DNA of 64,000 nucleotides, from the NCBI RefSeq assembly GCF_000003815.2, contig NC_049997.1, positions 13,651,567 to 13,715,566 of the forward strand, written 5' to 3'. The translations under genes were made by a program, and so were the position numbers. Below, piece after piece: positions 1-32,022 of this stretch. The first letter of the stretch is position 1; every line of letters begins with the position of its first letter. This DNA comes from Branchiostoma floridae. Lineage: Eukaryota; Chordata; Leptocardii; Amphioxiformes; Branchiostomatidae. The notes beneath the pieces were generated by a model that saw only the letters and a program-made list of their open reading frames with translations, was not told the DNA's origin and did no database searches.

Positions 1-3000
1 ATGTTAATAGCCAAGATTGGGTGCATGGACAAGTTCAAGTGCCCTTTTTGGTTCATTTCTAAGAGTACCAAGAAGAAAAGATGCTATTCTTAGCCAGTAA
101 GGATGTCGAATCGCAGGGTATTCAGGCTAAGAAAAGTGTGCCAATATGTGACTTGTGCTTTAGAGTGTAGGCAACGGTAACTCGGGGAAACACTTGAAAA
201 GGGACATTGCCAAAAGTCCTACCCCCACCTGCCCTCTTGTCCTGAATACCTGCCCACACCTGTGAAAAAGTCACACACACATTCTCACCTACGACAATGG
301 CTTAGACTTTCACCTGTGCACCCCCCACCCCTCTGTTGTACTAATACAGTGGTGCCACTTTCTTTCAAGAGAGCTCGCCACGCAGATTTCGCGGTTTTAG
401 TGGCTTCTTACGGATCACGCGAGAAACTTACACAGTGTTTGTCTACGAGATATCTTTAGAAGTGAGAAAATCCCTTACGCCACAGCCCGTTGGACATTCG
501 GACGTGACTGTGCCAAGGTCGAGTGACCTACATTGAGGAGGTCACGGGTCGTAGGTCACGTTCTAAGGTTCCTTTGTTTGGTCAGACACGCAACTTTGCT
601 ACTCAAACCACTCAGTCCTAATTGGTCTCTGGCAAACATAGTTTTCGAGTCAACATTACATCATCTTCGTAAATGTTGCTTCAATCTATAGTCTATAGGA
701 AAAAAATGTTTATAACTGATATATAACAAATTCTATGGTAAGTGTGGTATGTTTATGACATTGATGTGCAGATATTGATCTGTGTTCCTTTATATGTAAT
801 ACTGTATAGGTCAATGAAAAAGAGATGGGATATTTATACAATACAGTACACCTGACTGACATTGACAACCATGGGAGTTATCATTAATGAAAATGAAGGC
901 TAGGACGTGACTCGGACAATCGACCTTGCCAAAGGTTTTTTCAAGCTTTCTGTCATGATCAATTAAAGCGATCAATGTGAGCAGGGACGTTTGAATGATT
1001 TAAATTAAATTTATTTGCTTTCGGGGTTGGCTTCTTTAAAATTTGAGGGGAAAGGAGATTTGAACAGTGTTTTAAGTTTGCAATTGAAATGATCTATAAT
1101 TAGTACATACGAAACGCTTGAAACTGAGATGTAACCATGTTAATAAACCCACAATTACTACAGTCGGATGTACATGAATTAAGTGACTTCATGTACATCC
1201 CAATTCAGAATTCTTATGTGTCACAAAAATACATTGGAAAGAAAAGTCTTTTGATTAAGCCACTCTGTTTGAACTGAAGTATACCTAATTGTTGTACCTG
1301 TCTCTTTTGTTGACATTTATTAGATTACCATGTTGTCAGAAACTGATACAGCTCTGATTAAAAGGGATTAATTAAGGATTAACAGCTGATTACATGGACA
1401 AAGCCTTGTTCCTACACTTTTTAGATAGTAATTTCTCAGTTCAGCACTTTTGCAGTAGGCTGTTGGTGTTTGGTGCTAACAAATGTTTTGAAAGTGTGAA
1501 GTGTCAAGAATAATGTTCTGTCCCCCGAGACCAAATGGACTGACCAGGTTGTCTGTTGGACAAGTAGTCTTCATGGGTTAGCCCATTATGTTAAGAGGGA
1601 GAGGGACAATTGGACAATTGCTTTCTCAACAATTTGAATAAACTTGTGAAATGTTTTGTGTAAACACTGTAATGTTGTGTAAATAGTTGAAAATCTTAAA
1701 ATGCCAGTCATTGCAAAAGCATTGTGACCATTTCGTACAGAATTGGAAAAAAAATCATTCATCCAAGACTATGCTATGAGTTTGACTATCCGGTGTGGTA
1801 TGGTCCAAATTAAATGGGGGGCAATTTAATTGAATTGCACCTGTTCAACACAGGGCATTGTCAGGAAGCTTTTTACAAATGGCTTCTGAGTGAAGAAAGA
1901 AAAGTGTTTAGGTTTAGTCAGTTAGTTGAATCAGCCCTAGTGAGATTTTGCATGTTTTGACTAGAGACATTGACCGACAACAGACCGGTCACATTGCCTG
2001 CAATGCCTAGCTGGGACTCACACTATGGAGGCTTCAGGTATTTCTGTTTCAGCTTTATAAAAGAATGCAAAGTTTGGATAGAAAGCTTGTAAAAAGATAG
2101 TGCTCCTATTACTGACTGTTAAAGGGATTTTAAGTGTTTGACACTTGAGTTTCTCTGACTCATATCATAGTTGATGACTAGATCTTACCGTACTACTGAA
2201 ATTTTAGTTTTACCTACTACACTCTTGCACAGTTTCCTCTATTACTGCAAGCCAATAAGCCTCCTTTGCAGACCTTCTACAAATGTAGCTATAGGTGCAG
2301 CTGACATTTATTTTTGAGGGATGCGCTGATTTTCAATTTTCGATGGCCAGGCTCTTAAATGCCTATTACATGCCATGTATATGGTATGCTTGTGGTATCA
2401 AACTCCCCTGGTATTACGTAGAACTTTGCCCATATTGAAAATTTCAAATCAGCACTCCCCAAAATATCCTGACGACCATAGCTACACTGTCTGGGATGGA
2501 GGCTCCAACCAGTACTAGTGTAGGTGATAATTACCACATACAGTCAAACAATAAATAGACCAGTCTGGATTTGAAGAGTACTGGGAACTCAGTGGGGGAG
2601 GGGGAACGATTTCGTGCTTCTCTCTCTAATTTTACGGTCTAACTCAGCGGAACCACCTCTCACATTAGCCTGCTCTCCTCTGGTTTATGTTTAGTCTAGT
2701 GGAAAAGGTCAAGGGTTAAGTTGTTCCTTGGATTCTCTTTAATTTATTTCCTGCATTTCATCTTCATCATTTAGTGCTTAACCTTTGGAAAGGTTGCAGC
2801 TGACATTTAAATGGTAGCTTATGGTTCGGTCATATTTGTCGTAGGCTGTCGCACAGTTTTGATGTGGTAGGATTTTCAGGCAGGTGGTGACAGAAGCAAA
2901 GACCTACAAGGATCGATCCAAGATAGCCTTATCGGTAACAAGACAGCTGAATATTGTATGTCACATCCCCAAAATACAGTGTCACTCAGTTTGTAAGCAT

Positions 3001-3589
3001 GCAATGATTGTGATCTGGACTTAAAGGTAGGTAAATGTTGTGTAGCCTGAAGCGTTGTTAAGGCTGTTGGGACAGTGGGTTTTAAGTTCACTGTGTGTTG
3101 TGTATTGTAAGACAGTCACAGAGCTCATCCCTCTCCTTCCACAGCCTTTTTTATTACCTTCCCAACCAAAGCCAGGTGTACCCATTTACACCTGGATGGA
3201 GTGAGGATATTCTTTCCCGAGGACATGACATCTAGCCAGGAATGCCAGTGATAAAACCTTGTGTTAAATGTTGGGAAAGAAATGATGTCTTCCAAAATAC
3301 TTGTTGATCCAAAACCTTTGTTTTGCTTTTTCTACCAAGTGGTATGTTATACTTATTTTGTCACCAAATCTCTTTACTTAGAAAGTTCCTGTTCCTGTAT
3401 TAAGTGTTATCTGTTGTAGGATCTTTACTTTACTCATGGTAGATGACTTGGAGATAAGACAGTAGTACTTAAGATTGTCTAAAATGCTGTTAGCGTTCTA
3501 AACACCCTAGCATTCTAAGTAAAAGAAAATCATAATATGTGTGTGTCCAAAAATGTTAAATGCGAATGGCCCAATATTGTAATACCTTC
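1..3589. other. No gene recognised
   Basis: I see no splice-consistent coding exon on either strand. Short open frames here have no recognisable domain and no supporting donor or acceptor sites. The one clear structure is a perfect 13 bp inverted repeat (arms 1166-1178 and 1188-1200, 9 nt loop). The stretch is AT-rich, like intergenic or intronic DNA upstream of STK33. Confidence 0.5.
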
Positions 3590-3915
3590 CAGGGTTGGAC
3601 AAGTTTTCTAAAATTCACTTGTCCTATCGGGCAAGCACATGAAAAATTGACTTGCCTGAATCAATTTTTCACTTGCCCAAAATTCAAATGTCTCTGTTAT
3701 GTGGATTTTCATTTCTAGCAATGGAATTCATACTATTGCCTCTATTTTCTATGTTGACTATAATTGCCTGTGCCATGACTGTAAAAAGTAACAAGTATAT
3801 CAGAATGTCACTCAATGGAAAAATCTTGCCCGATCGGACAAGTCAGATAGGTCATGCACTTGCCCGAACAGCACTTTCACTTGCCCAGGACAATAGGGCT
3901 AGTAGACTTGTCCAA
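3590..3915. mobile_element. Small TIR element (CAGGGTTGGACAAGT ends)
   Basis: The ends are inverted copies of CAGGGTTGGACAAGT, starting at 3590 and ending near 3915. The interior is full of CTTGCCC-like words in both orientations. Both ends are flanked by CCTTC, a possible 5 bp target duplication, so no clean 8 bp hAT duplication is visible although CAGGG ends are typical of hAT-derived MITEs. The open frame that crosses it has no gene-like content. Superfamily uncertain. Confidence 0.65.
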
Positions 3916-4639
3916 CCCTGCCTTCATCAAAAGGTACATGTAGGTATAGAAATCCAAAATGACATGAAAAAGGAAATATTTGGCAGATTTGCTGCAATTC
4001 TCTCATTGGTCGAACCATTAACTGTCATTGGCTGAACTGATAATTGTGATAGACAGTCAGGATCGGTCTATTGCCTACTACACAACTGTAAGTGCACAGG
4101 CCAGGTACTGGTCCCTTGCTCAGTCTTATCACGACTTGGTGAAGCATGGTCTTTGGCCATTCCACTGCTCTCTAGTATTTGATGTTATCTTTAATTTGAC
4201 ATTTTCATTGTTGATGACATGTAGTCATCCTTCTCTTGTTGTGTTTAGGAAATCCTGGTGATGCAGTCAAAACATAAGAATTTGCTTGTGTCAATGGGAA
4301 AGATAATCTAAGGCAAAGTCACAGAAGTCACATTGGCCAGGTGGTCCTTGTGTCCAGGTTTCCTCTTGTACGAACAGGATTGACGTCAAACATTTCAGGC
4401 TGTAGAGACGCTTCAACTAATAGACTTAAAAAATTGGTCACAGTAGACAGCTTGCCACTGATAGTGCTGACAGAATTTCAATAGGAAATAGGAAAGATCA
4501 TCATAGAGTGGCTACAAATACTGTAGGTCCTGGTGGCCGTTGTGCAGAACTGGTCACTAGTACATGTACTATACACAGTTACTAACTGTGGCAAGGGTCA
4601 ATGACCTCGATCTCTGTAACATGAGTATGGCTGACGTAA

Positions 4640-6142
4640 GGGACCGTACGGCATTTAGTGAGGGGGGAGGGCCGGTCGCCAGGGGGGGGAGGGCCAAGCA
4701 AAAAAATATTTTGCCAGGGGGAGGGCCTAGCAAAATTTTTTTTACTTGGGGGGAGGGCCAAGCAAAAAAAAAATAGCTTGGTCTGCCAGCAAAATATGTC
4801 CCTTAAAATCCAAGAAACGGCGTTTCAGAGGGTCAAGATTTCAAAATTTTTCTGGACCTCTGCAAGGGATCGCCCGAGGTTGGCGCTCGGGACACAGTGA
4901 AAATGCGAAAGGGAGGGGGCGGGGCTTATGCATGACGCCCTCGAAAACCTTCTTCACGTACAGAAATGTTATTACACTCTGTATTAGTCTGCCAGCAAAA
5001 TGTACCCCTGTCTTATTGCCCTCAAAATGTAAGAAATGGCGTTTCAGAGCTCGAGGGTAAATATTTGCAAATTTCCCTGGATCCTTTTTGACGTGACCGG
5101 CCTCGCGCCTTTGATGACCGACATCGTGATAATGTGTTTGGGGGGGATTTAATTTTGTATTTCTAAATTGAAATTCTATTAAAGTTAGCTTTGTTTGTCA
5201 GCAAAATATCTCCTCAAACTGAAGGAGATAGCTTTTAAGAGGGCCAAGATTTCAAAATTCTCCCGGACCTACCTTGCGATTCTTCGTGCCTTTGGCGCCG
5301 AACATGGTGTTCGGAACGTCGTTCTCAAAAACTTGAAACCCTCGTATTTTTCTTTCATAGAAATGTCATCTAACCAGCAAATTTTCCCATAAAAAAGCAA
5401 TGCAGGAAATCGTGGCAAAAAAAGCGTGGCATTTCTAAAATATCTCCTGCAAGTCTGCGGTCTCACGCCCGCCGGCGACCGGTCTTACCCCGCCGTGGGA
5501 AAATCAGCGTCACGCGTCGGCGCCCCCCTCCCCACTACAGTTTTGGAAGTCGAATCGTGCTGTCGTTTTGGTTTTCATTTTTCCCCCGATTTACCGTATT
5601 TTTAGTTATTACCACCACAGAACCAAGAAAAAGTCCAAAATATATGTAAATTGAAAATAGTTTCCGTCAAGCCGCTCAGGCCCGCGAGCTTGCAATACGT
5701 AAATTTAGGGAGCGGGGCGCGCGCCGCTTCGTGGCGCAAATCTACTAGAAATCCAGGTACAAATGCTTTTTAGGTGTTGTTTTAATATCAAAACAATGAA
5801 ATAGCTTCTACAAAGCAAATATTTATGCCTCTATTAAGCAGATATTTTGAGCCATTCTGTTTTCCTTTTTTTACTAGGGGTGAGAGATCTGCTTCTCGAT
5901 GAAAATCATGAAAAAGTATGACGCAAAGGACATTTCCGAATGCGGGAGCGCAGTGTTTTATTGGCGTCTTGAATATTTTTTTTCAAAGTTGATAGGAGGG
6001 GGGAGGGCCAAGCAAAAATATTTTGTCTTGGGGGGAGGGCCTAGCAAAAAAAAATTTTCCTGGGGGGAGGGCCATGCAAAAATTTTTTGACCCGACCCTC
6101 TGGCGACCGGCCCTCCCCCCTCACTAAACGCCGTACGGTCCC
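4640..6142. mobile_element. Non-autonomous DNA transposon, TAA target duplication (PIF/Harbinger-like)
   Basis: The terminal inverted repeats are 43 bp (4640-4682 and 6100-6142) with one mismatch, beginning GGGACCGTACGGC. They are flanked by TAA at 4637-4639 and 6143-6145. A 3 bp TWA duplication is the mark of PIF/Harbinger elements. No transposase is present. Each end carries three G-rich units of the type GGGGGAGGGCC(A/T)(A/T)GC followed by an A/T run, and both blocks run in the same direction. The middle holds about four diverged units of roughly 190 bp that begin near 4792, 4985, 5197 and 5371. CpG is frequent at 5460-5740, in contrast to the AT-rich surroundings. Confidence 0.85.
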
Positions 6143-8058
6143 TAAGACTTGTAACTTATAGGCTTGTGCTCAACCTGCATGCTATAACTTTGGGAGGTAG
6201 ATAGATTGGAAAGATATGTCTTCACTCTGTATCTGTGACTCATCAATGAAACAAAAAAGAAGATCTCGTACCCCTGTCAAATTTAAAAAAAAAAATCAAG
6301 CTTTTGAATGTGAATTTCATGTCTAGATCTATTCATGAATGATTTTTGTCTGACTAAATTTTCCACTTACTCATTAGGCAAGAGACATGCATGTAACATA
6401 GAATGTACGTCAGGAAATGAGAATTAGTCTATTTTGGGACCATTCTGGGACCTTTGACCTAACTTCCTGTCATGGAAACCAGCCCACAGGTCCCATTTTG
6501 ACCTCAGATTTGACCCCCACTTCCTGTCAGTCTGTACTTATACTATCTTCCCCTTCACTTCCTGCCACTCTACTGTATTCAAATTTCTATGGACACTCCC
6601 ACAGGAGAGCCTTCAAGCAGACACACCAAAAAACAAAACCTCAATGCAAGGAGATAATGACGAAAAATTCAAACAGAAACAGGGTTAGATTGTATATCAA
6701 ATGTTTCAGTTTTGCTAAATGTTTACCTGTGAAAGAAATAATGACAGAAAAAAATTAAGAAAATATACTATCATATAGTTCAATCAGGATTTTAAAATGT
6801 TATTAACCATGATGGTTTTCAATGAGTAATGTAATGCGTTGGTGCTTAAATGTTGTATAATGCCCCAAATATGGCCACTACGATGTCATAATAACGAATT
6901 GTTATGTAGAATTTGTACTTAAATTCTGGAAGTTTCACATAAAGGTAAAACCTTAAGGAATGACTCTGTGTTATATTTAGTAGCCTTCTTGTTCTATTCC
7001 AGTTGCATTGTCACATGAATCACCTATTGAAGGACCTGAGATTTCACCTGTTTGATACCAAGCCCCTCCCATTATTCACCTCAAATGCGACAGTGTTTAT
7101 GTTGGCACACAACACTGGCCAGGGAGGGACTGGAGAGTTTTTGTTGTAACAGTGATAGGGGCCATAGAAGGCAGTCACCCTGTAGGTTATAACAATATAA
7201 CTCCTCGTCGTATTACGTAGGAGAGGCTTTCACTTTGCATAGGGAGGGGGTGACTAGTACTACAGTATGCGGTTATATTATGCAATAACTTGGTAACACT
7301 TTATATCAGGCCACACAACCAATTTAATTTGTTGGTTTCGGATGTTAAACAGGAAGTTAGATCAACTTAAAGATGAAAACTGTTATAAAAATTCATCTTA
7401 TTTCTATCACGTCGTATATAGAAATTGCTTGAATCAGCTGAAACACCTACATGCATAGTTTCCTGTCAACGTCATGCCTAAACATTCTTGAAACTTTTAT
7501 GACTGATCTCTGCATTATGTAATATATACCAAATGCATTTATTGGTTGCATTACATGTTTGACGTTACATTGTGGAATTGTTTCTACGCCCACATGAGAC
7601 ACAATAGTCAACAGAGCGGATGAGAGAGTTGAAGTGTTTGGTTAGGAAGGGGGTTTGTTTAGAGGACCCTTAACTCAAATCCAGGCCACCTTAGGAGAGG
7701 AACTGAAAAATCGGATTGGAAGCTTCAACTTTTCAAATTGGGGGTGGCAAGGTATAAGTTTCTTGTTAGGTAGGAGTAGATTTGTCATCTTTTGTAGCTT
7801 AGTATTTTTCACACCTTGTTTGCAACAATACTTTGTTTTTGTACTTTGTCATTCTGTTGTGATTATTTCTTCTCTTAATGTCAGACAATGAGAAATTTAA
7901 CTTTCCCCCTGTTTAGGAATTGGTACAGTCTGCCAGCTGGACCTCTCTAGAATAGAATATTATAATATAGCGCACAAGTGGTTTTCTGCTCATGTTGGCT
8001 GTGAGATCGCTCAATGCTCTCCGTTTTTCTCGTTCTCATTTCTCGCCGCTAAAGGACC
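6143..8058. other. No gene recognised; 5' flank of STK33
   Basis: I find no convincing exon. A fragment resembling the GGCCACACCAATTTAATTTC transposon end lies near 7307. The last 100 bases before the STK33 start are pyrimidine-rich (TCTCGTTCTC-type), compatible with a 5' UTR. An AT-rich patch lies around 7955-7970. No promoter element can be assigned with confidence. Confidence 0.4.
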
Positions 8059-26704
<18,646 letters not shown>

Positions 26705-28306
26705 TAAAAGGTCAAAGATCGAAGGTTAAAGGCCATATGTAAGATGTATAGGAGATTTTATGCTTGTAAGACTTTGCTTTATTCTGGAAAAAAAATTGAA
26801 AATGCTGCAAAGTTGTGTTTTTTTAGTAGACTGGAAGTTTTATTATTTGAGTTGCAAAAAGCTTATTGTTGTGAATTCTGGGGGAGGTATTTTCCTTAGA
26901 ATATTGAAATGGTCGGAAGGAATCGTTGGCTTAGAATATAGTAATTCTCTTCTAAGAAATCAATCCAAAATAGCATTCAATGGGCCATCAAATACATTGT
27001 GTACCGGTATGTGTCATAACAGCAAAAAGTTTTTAATGCCCTCTAAGCATTTTCTCCAGGTTTTCACTGTGCTGCGTGTGATTCTAGCATTTGTTATGCA
27101 ACTCTGTTTTGAAGAAAGAATACATAATGGCATATTCCATGGTGTAACCAATTTCTGTTGACTGTTTCAGACTGTTCCATTTCAACAAATTTATTGGGGG
27201 CAACTGTAAATTTGGAGAAAATCAAGGAATATTTGATTGTCTGGTCAATTCTGAGAGGGAGACAATGCCTTGGAATGTTTGAAATGGGACAGTCGGATCA
27301 GAGGGGTTCGAGTTGATATTCCAGCCTTTTATTCTGCTTTCACTTGTGTTTGAATCTCAGAACAGAATCATATGGCCACAAATTTGGTGCTAGCTTTTCT
27401 GACTGTTGAGAGCACACTGTCAGGTCATTTGTGACATTTCTCATGTACATGTACATGTTGGAAATAGATTCCTAAATATACCCTTCAATCTTACAAGGGA
27501 TATTTCAGCATTCAGTAGAATACAGGTAGTTGATTATAAAAGGAGGGTCAGAAATGGGTTTTGGTTAGGATGCATAGTCATTATAGCACTTATAAAAGAG
27601 GTGTTCAAAAGAACCCTTGATTCATCCTCATGTTTGTACCTTATACAAGTGTGAGCTGACGCTGCTTTGTAGCATTGTTTTTAAGAAAAACTTTTAGAGA
27701 CGATTTTGCACCAATGTAAATATTCTAGCTTGAACTGGGAGGCAGATTTTAAATTGTGTGATCATCATCACACCAAGGTGTGATAGACCTAAAGTTTGTA
27801 ACTATTTGTAAATATGTGACTGTGTTTTCTGTGGTTAGAGATTTAGTGTTTGTTGATCTTATCTTTCCGAATCTCCACAGACGTGGAGAAACACAAAAAC
27901 TGTGGAGATGTCATGATGTGCATACATGTATGCACAATAACTACGTAAGCTGTAAAGTTTAAGTTGTGCTTCACAAAAGAAGCTCTGAGGTGAAACACTG
28001 GTGTTTTGCAAGGTCAGATGTTTGGTGACTCCTTGTAGCTGCTGTTCATTCAAGATCTGCAAGGAGGCACTGCTGCACTAGGAACATTTTCCAGGTGTTG
28101 TAATCTAACTTTTATTATGTACCCAATGGCTGATGTAGAGTTGATTGACAGCTAAAGGGAACAATGTTGAACCAAAGGAAAGATTGTAAAACCAATGAAG
28201 CTGTACTTTTTGTAAGGTGTGAATATTTTGTGGAAGATAACATATTGATAATGTCTAGTATTCCGTCCATAAAGACAACTTCAGTTCTTCACGGCTGTGA
28301 CAGCTG

Positions 28307-30445
28307 TTTTGTACCATTATTTGATGTCACTGCAGGTTTGTTCATACAACATTCTCCGTGTAACGATTGTGAGAGTAGGAACATAATGTTCTTGTGACAC
28401 AACATGAATGAAATTTATCTGGCAGATGTTTTGCTATTAAATTTCTCTGCTACATGCATTCCCAAGGGCCCAAATGGCCACAAAATGACATTGCAGCAAA
28501 GATACCATCCCAAATATGACTAAGTCTGTATCCCCCCTCATCTCTGCTCATGACCATTGTAGATTTTCTGAATCAGATCCAGATAGCCTCCTTATGCCAG
28601 AGTGTCACTAGAACATTATTTTGCTATGACCTACCAACCTGCTGAAGCTATTCACAGATTGTATTAAAGAGTAGTTGACAATGTTTTGATTGAACCCACC
28701 AAGCCTTGTACAGCTGTCTCTTGTGTTAAGCACATGTAGACTGTCATGTGACAGAACTACATAGGGAATAAACTGCTAAGTTTTCCTTTTTTCACAACAC
28801 CTTGTCTGTGTTTGTTCAATGTAGATGAAGATAGAGTAGGATATGACTGTGTGATATATATAATGCAAACTGAAGGACATGACCTTTGCACATGTGCCAT
28901 GGAATGTGTACATGTAAGTCCACCTAGAGTAAATTCACTGACTAAAAAATAGTAAGTTAGCCAATTGGGGAGTTTGAACCCTTTCAGGGTTTCAGTTGGC
29001 AGTGCTGCTTTACTTCCAAGAGGAAATTGATGTCAATCTTACAACAAGAGGAAATGTTAGTCTTACAACAAGAGATCACTCTTTTTGGCAAAATTTGCTA
29101 TCCATAACTTAGGAAGGCCTGGTGGAGGCTATGTACATTTGCCCTGAATTGCTACTGATGTACTCATAAAGAACAGCCAGGGGGCACTCAAATCCCAAAC
29201 CTCTACAGCTTTCAAATGGGGCAGGAGGCACCGTCTCAATGATGCCAGGACCAGACACCAAAAGGCAGGTAATAGAATTAGATGGTCTTAGACTGAATTG
29301 CCAAGGACAGTTATTTTGTGTGTTTTCAGTTTTGCTTTTTCTTTCAACTTAAGTGAGCTCTCCTTAGTGCTGAAATGCCATCAGCCATGGGAACATACGT
29401 GCATTTGACCAAGATCAAGTAAGGTTATTGAATGGTCTTAGACTGAACTACCAAAGACAATTCTGTTTATTTGCTTTTCATTTTCTTTTAACTCCCAGCC
29501 TTGGTTTACCTCCTTAGTGCTGAAATGCCATCAGCCATGAAAACATGCAGGCATTTGACCAAGATCAAGTAGTCATATTGAATGGTCTTACACCGAGCTG
29601 TCAAAGATGATCTGATGATCAGATATTTACTGCAAACTTATATATCTTAAGAGCATTGTCCTTCATTTTCACTTCTGCCTTTCCTTTTAACCCTCAATGC
29701 TAGCTCTTGTCCTTGGTGCTGAAAGGCCATCAGCCATGAGAACATGCAGGCATTTGACCTACTTCAAGATCAATTTCAGCTTGCAGTAAAGAAAGTAGGT
29801 ACACTGGCCAAAATGTTGTTGTTTTATTTGTAATTAGAATAATTTATCTATGTTCTCTTCTTGATAATGGCTGATTTAATTTCCCCCAACTTAGTTGACA
29901 TTCACTAGTCAGTATATCCAGTATGTTCTATATAAAGATCCATTTGTATTTTTACTTGTCTATTAATTCCATATTTTCAAAACATTGTTCATCTGCCAGG
30001 TCCAACAACACCCTATAGCCACAGCAGTACTGTCACAGTTCTGTAGTCTTCTTGACCTCCAAAGCCAGTCCCAGCCTTTTGTAAGTATACAATTGCATAC
30101 AGTGTATTATTAATACATTTGCTATCAACGTTCAACAGAGAGTTAATGATTGTCCCTAAGTCTTTTTTTCATCTGTTTTAAATTCTAGTCCCTCACAAGC
30201 AAACCTCTCCAACCACAGACTGTAGATTTTGTTTTAATAATAACAGATTGTACAACAATAGATGTCTTATCTCTTGTATGATTAACTTTACAGTACATAA
30301 TCATACAAGAAAAACAAGTTGAACACATACATGTACATTATGTTCTATTACACTATGCTACTTAATATAATATACAATGTAGACTAGAATAAGGAGGTGT
30401 TTAACAACATTCAAATATAAATCCTCCATTATACTCAATTTCCTG
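28307..30445 (-). repeat. Duplicated 3' flank, unit 1
   Basis: This stretch is collinear with 44703-47232 (unit 2) and with 56640-56796 plus 62772-63880 (unit 3). Shared words include CCATCCCAAATATGAC, CTACCAACCTGCTGAAGC, CAAGATCAAGT and CTTAGTGCTGAAATGCCATC. Inside it, a module of about 150-165 bp is repeated three times from 29277 to 29790. It follows the 3' end of copy 1 of the TPR gene. Confidence 0.85.
30000..30080 (+). other. Exon-like segment, unit 1 (unknown)
   Basis: On the plus strand CTGCCAG precedes and GTAAGTATAC follows an 81 nt open stretch of 27 codons starting VQQHPIATAVLSQF. The same segment occurs at 46765-46849 with 4 extra bases that break the frame. It matches no family I know and no neighbouring exon is evident. 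Confidence 0.3.
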
Positions 30446-30448
30446 CAT

Positions 30449-32022
30449 TTAGTCCAGTTCAGCTAGTCTCTTGGCAATGTCCTCCTGTTGCTGTTTGTTT
30501 CCTGTTTCCATGGCGATGGTAATCGCTGATTGATAGTGAGATCTGGCCTGGTCCATTTTACCCAGTGCCTTGTAGGAATCACCTATGTTCTGATGTGCTG
30601 TTATCTGTTCTTTCTTGTCTCCATCATCTTGGCTCATCTTTAGGTGCTTCTGATGCCACTCCAGAGCTGCCTCATACTCCCCCATCTCATCATGTGCCAG
30701 TCCCAGTCTGTTGTAAGCCACTCCCTCCTCATGCCTGTCCCCCAACTGCCTGGCTAGTGCAAGATACTGTTCATAATACGGGATGGCTGTATGTGGGGAG
30801 TGGAGTTGTTTCCTGTGCATCTCACCCATCCCCAAGTAAACCTTCATCTGTCCATGTTGATCCCCTGTCTGCTGTGCCATCTGTAAGGCTGTGTTGAAGT
30901 GGGATGTTGCCAGGTCCAGTTTACCCAGTAGCCTGTATGTATTACCTACATTAATGTGTGCTGCAATCTGCCCTTTCTTGTCTCCATCATCTTGTCTCAT
31001 CTTCAGGTCCTTCTGAAGCCACTCCAGAGCTGCCTCATACTCCCCCATCTCATAATGAGCCCTTCCCAGTCTGTTATAAGCCACTCCCTCCTCATGCCTG
31101 TCCCCCAACTGCCTGGCTAGTGCAAGAGACTGTTCATAATACTGGATGGCTGTATGTGGGGAGTGGAGTTCGTCCATGTGCATCTCACCCATCCCCAAGT
31201 AAACCTTCATCTGTCCATGTTGATCCCCTGTCTGCTGTGCCATCTGTAAGGCTGTGTTGAAGTGGGATGTTGCCAGGTCCAGTTTACCCAGCCTCCTGTA
31301 TGTATGACCAACATTAATGTGTGCTTCAATCTGTCCTTTCTTGTCTCCATCATCTTGGCTCATCTTCAGGTACTTCTGATGCCACTCCAGAGCTGCCTCA
31401 TAATCCTGCATGTCCTCACAAGCCAGTCCCAGTCTGTTGTAAGCCTGCCCCTCCCTGTACTTCCTCTCCAAGTCCCTAGCTAGTGTCACCATCTCTGTGT
31501 AATATGTGTATGACACCTGTGGTTCATGTAGCTGTTCCCTGTGTAAATCACCTAGCTTACAGTAAATGTCCATCTGTTCAGTCTTGTTTCCTGTCTCCAT
31601 GGCAACAGCCAAGGCTGACTCATAGTTAGTTTTTGCATCTGACACTTGACCTGACAGTGCTAAGGATGAGGCTAGGTTTTTGTAAGCTACACAAATGTCA
31701 CTTCCATTTGGAGTTTCTACTTTATATATAGCCAGAGCTCTCTCATGGTTTCTAAATGCATCTTGTTGCAGACTTAACATGTCATATGTCAGTCCTAGCC
31801 TATTGTAGGCTTTGGCTTGTTTTGTGTCTTCTGACAGTTCCTGAGCACACTCTAACATGTTCTGGTAATACTGCAGAGCTGCCTGTAAGTTGTGTAGTTT
31901 AGTCCTGTAGAGATCTCCTATCAGACAGGACAAGTCAAACTGTAGTGCTTTGTTTTGCTTTACTGCAGGTGTGTTCAGTTCAGCAAGAAGAAGGTTCAGG
32001 TTGACATGGGGGTCTTCATCAT
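30449..32022 (-). CDS. TPR-array exon, copy 1 (last exon, intact)
   Basis: A single 1,574 nt exon of 524 codons with the stop at 30449-30451 after AKRLAELD. It encodes about a dozen tetratricopeptide repeats: a start with LNTPAVKQNKALQFDL, then units such as KAYNRLGLTYDMLSLQQDA, CVAYKNLASSLALSGQ and AHINVGNTYRLLGKLDLA. The repeats follow the W/L-G-Y-A-P pattern of TPR_12-type arrays and should form a right-handed superhelix for protein binding. Two 120-residue blocks containing RQLGDRHEEGVAYNRLG are nearly identical at the DNA level, a recent internal duplication or gene conversion. No frameshift, unlike copy 2. Confidence 0.9.

Larger units (their letters stand above)
26705..30448. other. 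Intergenic, between the tails of STK33 and copy 1
   Basis: STK33 ends at 26704 on plus and copy 1 of the TPR gene ends at 30449 on minus. 26705-28300 has no coding sequence I can support; it may include the STK33 3' UTR. From about 28307 it is the first copy of a duplicated flank. Open frames in this stretch carry no domain. Confidence 0.5.

Noticed and set aside
3652-4035. 127-codon plus-strand open frame
   Set aside because: It overlaps a TIR element and has no splice support or recognisable domain.
26760-27161. 133-codon plus-strand open frame after STK33
   Set aside because: AT-rich, low complexity, no domain; more likely 3' UTR or intergenic.
29277-29790. CRISPR-like array
   Set aside because: The repeats are long, diverged and part of a triplicated flank in a eukaryotic genome.
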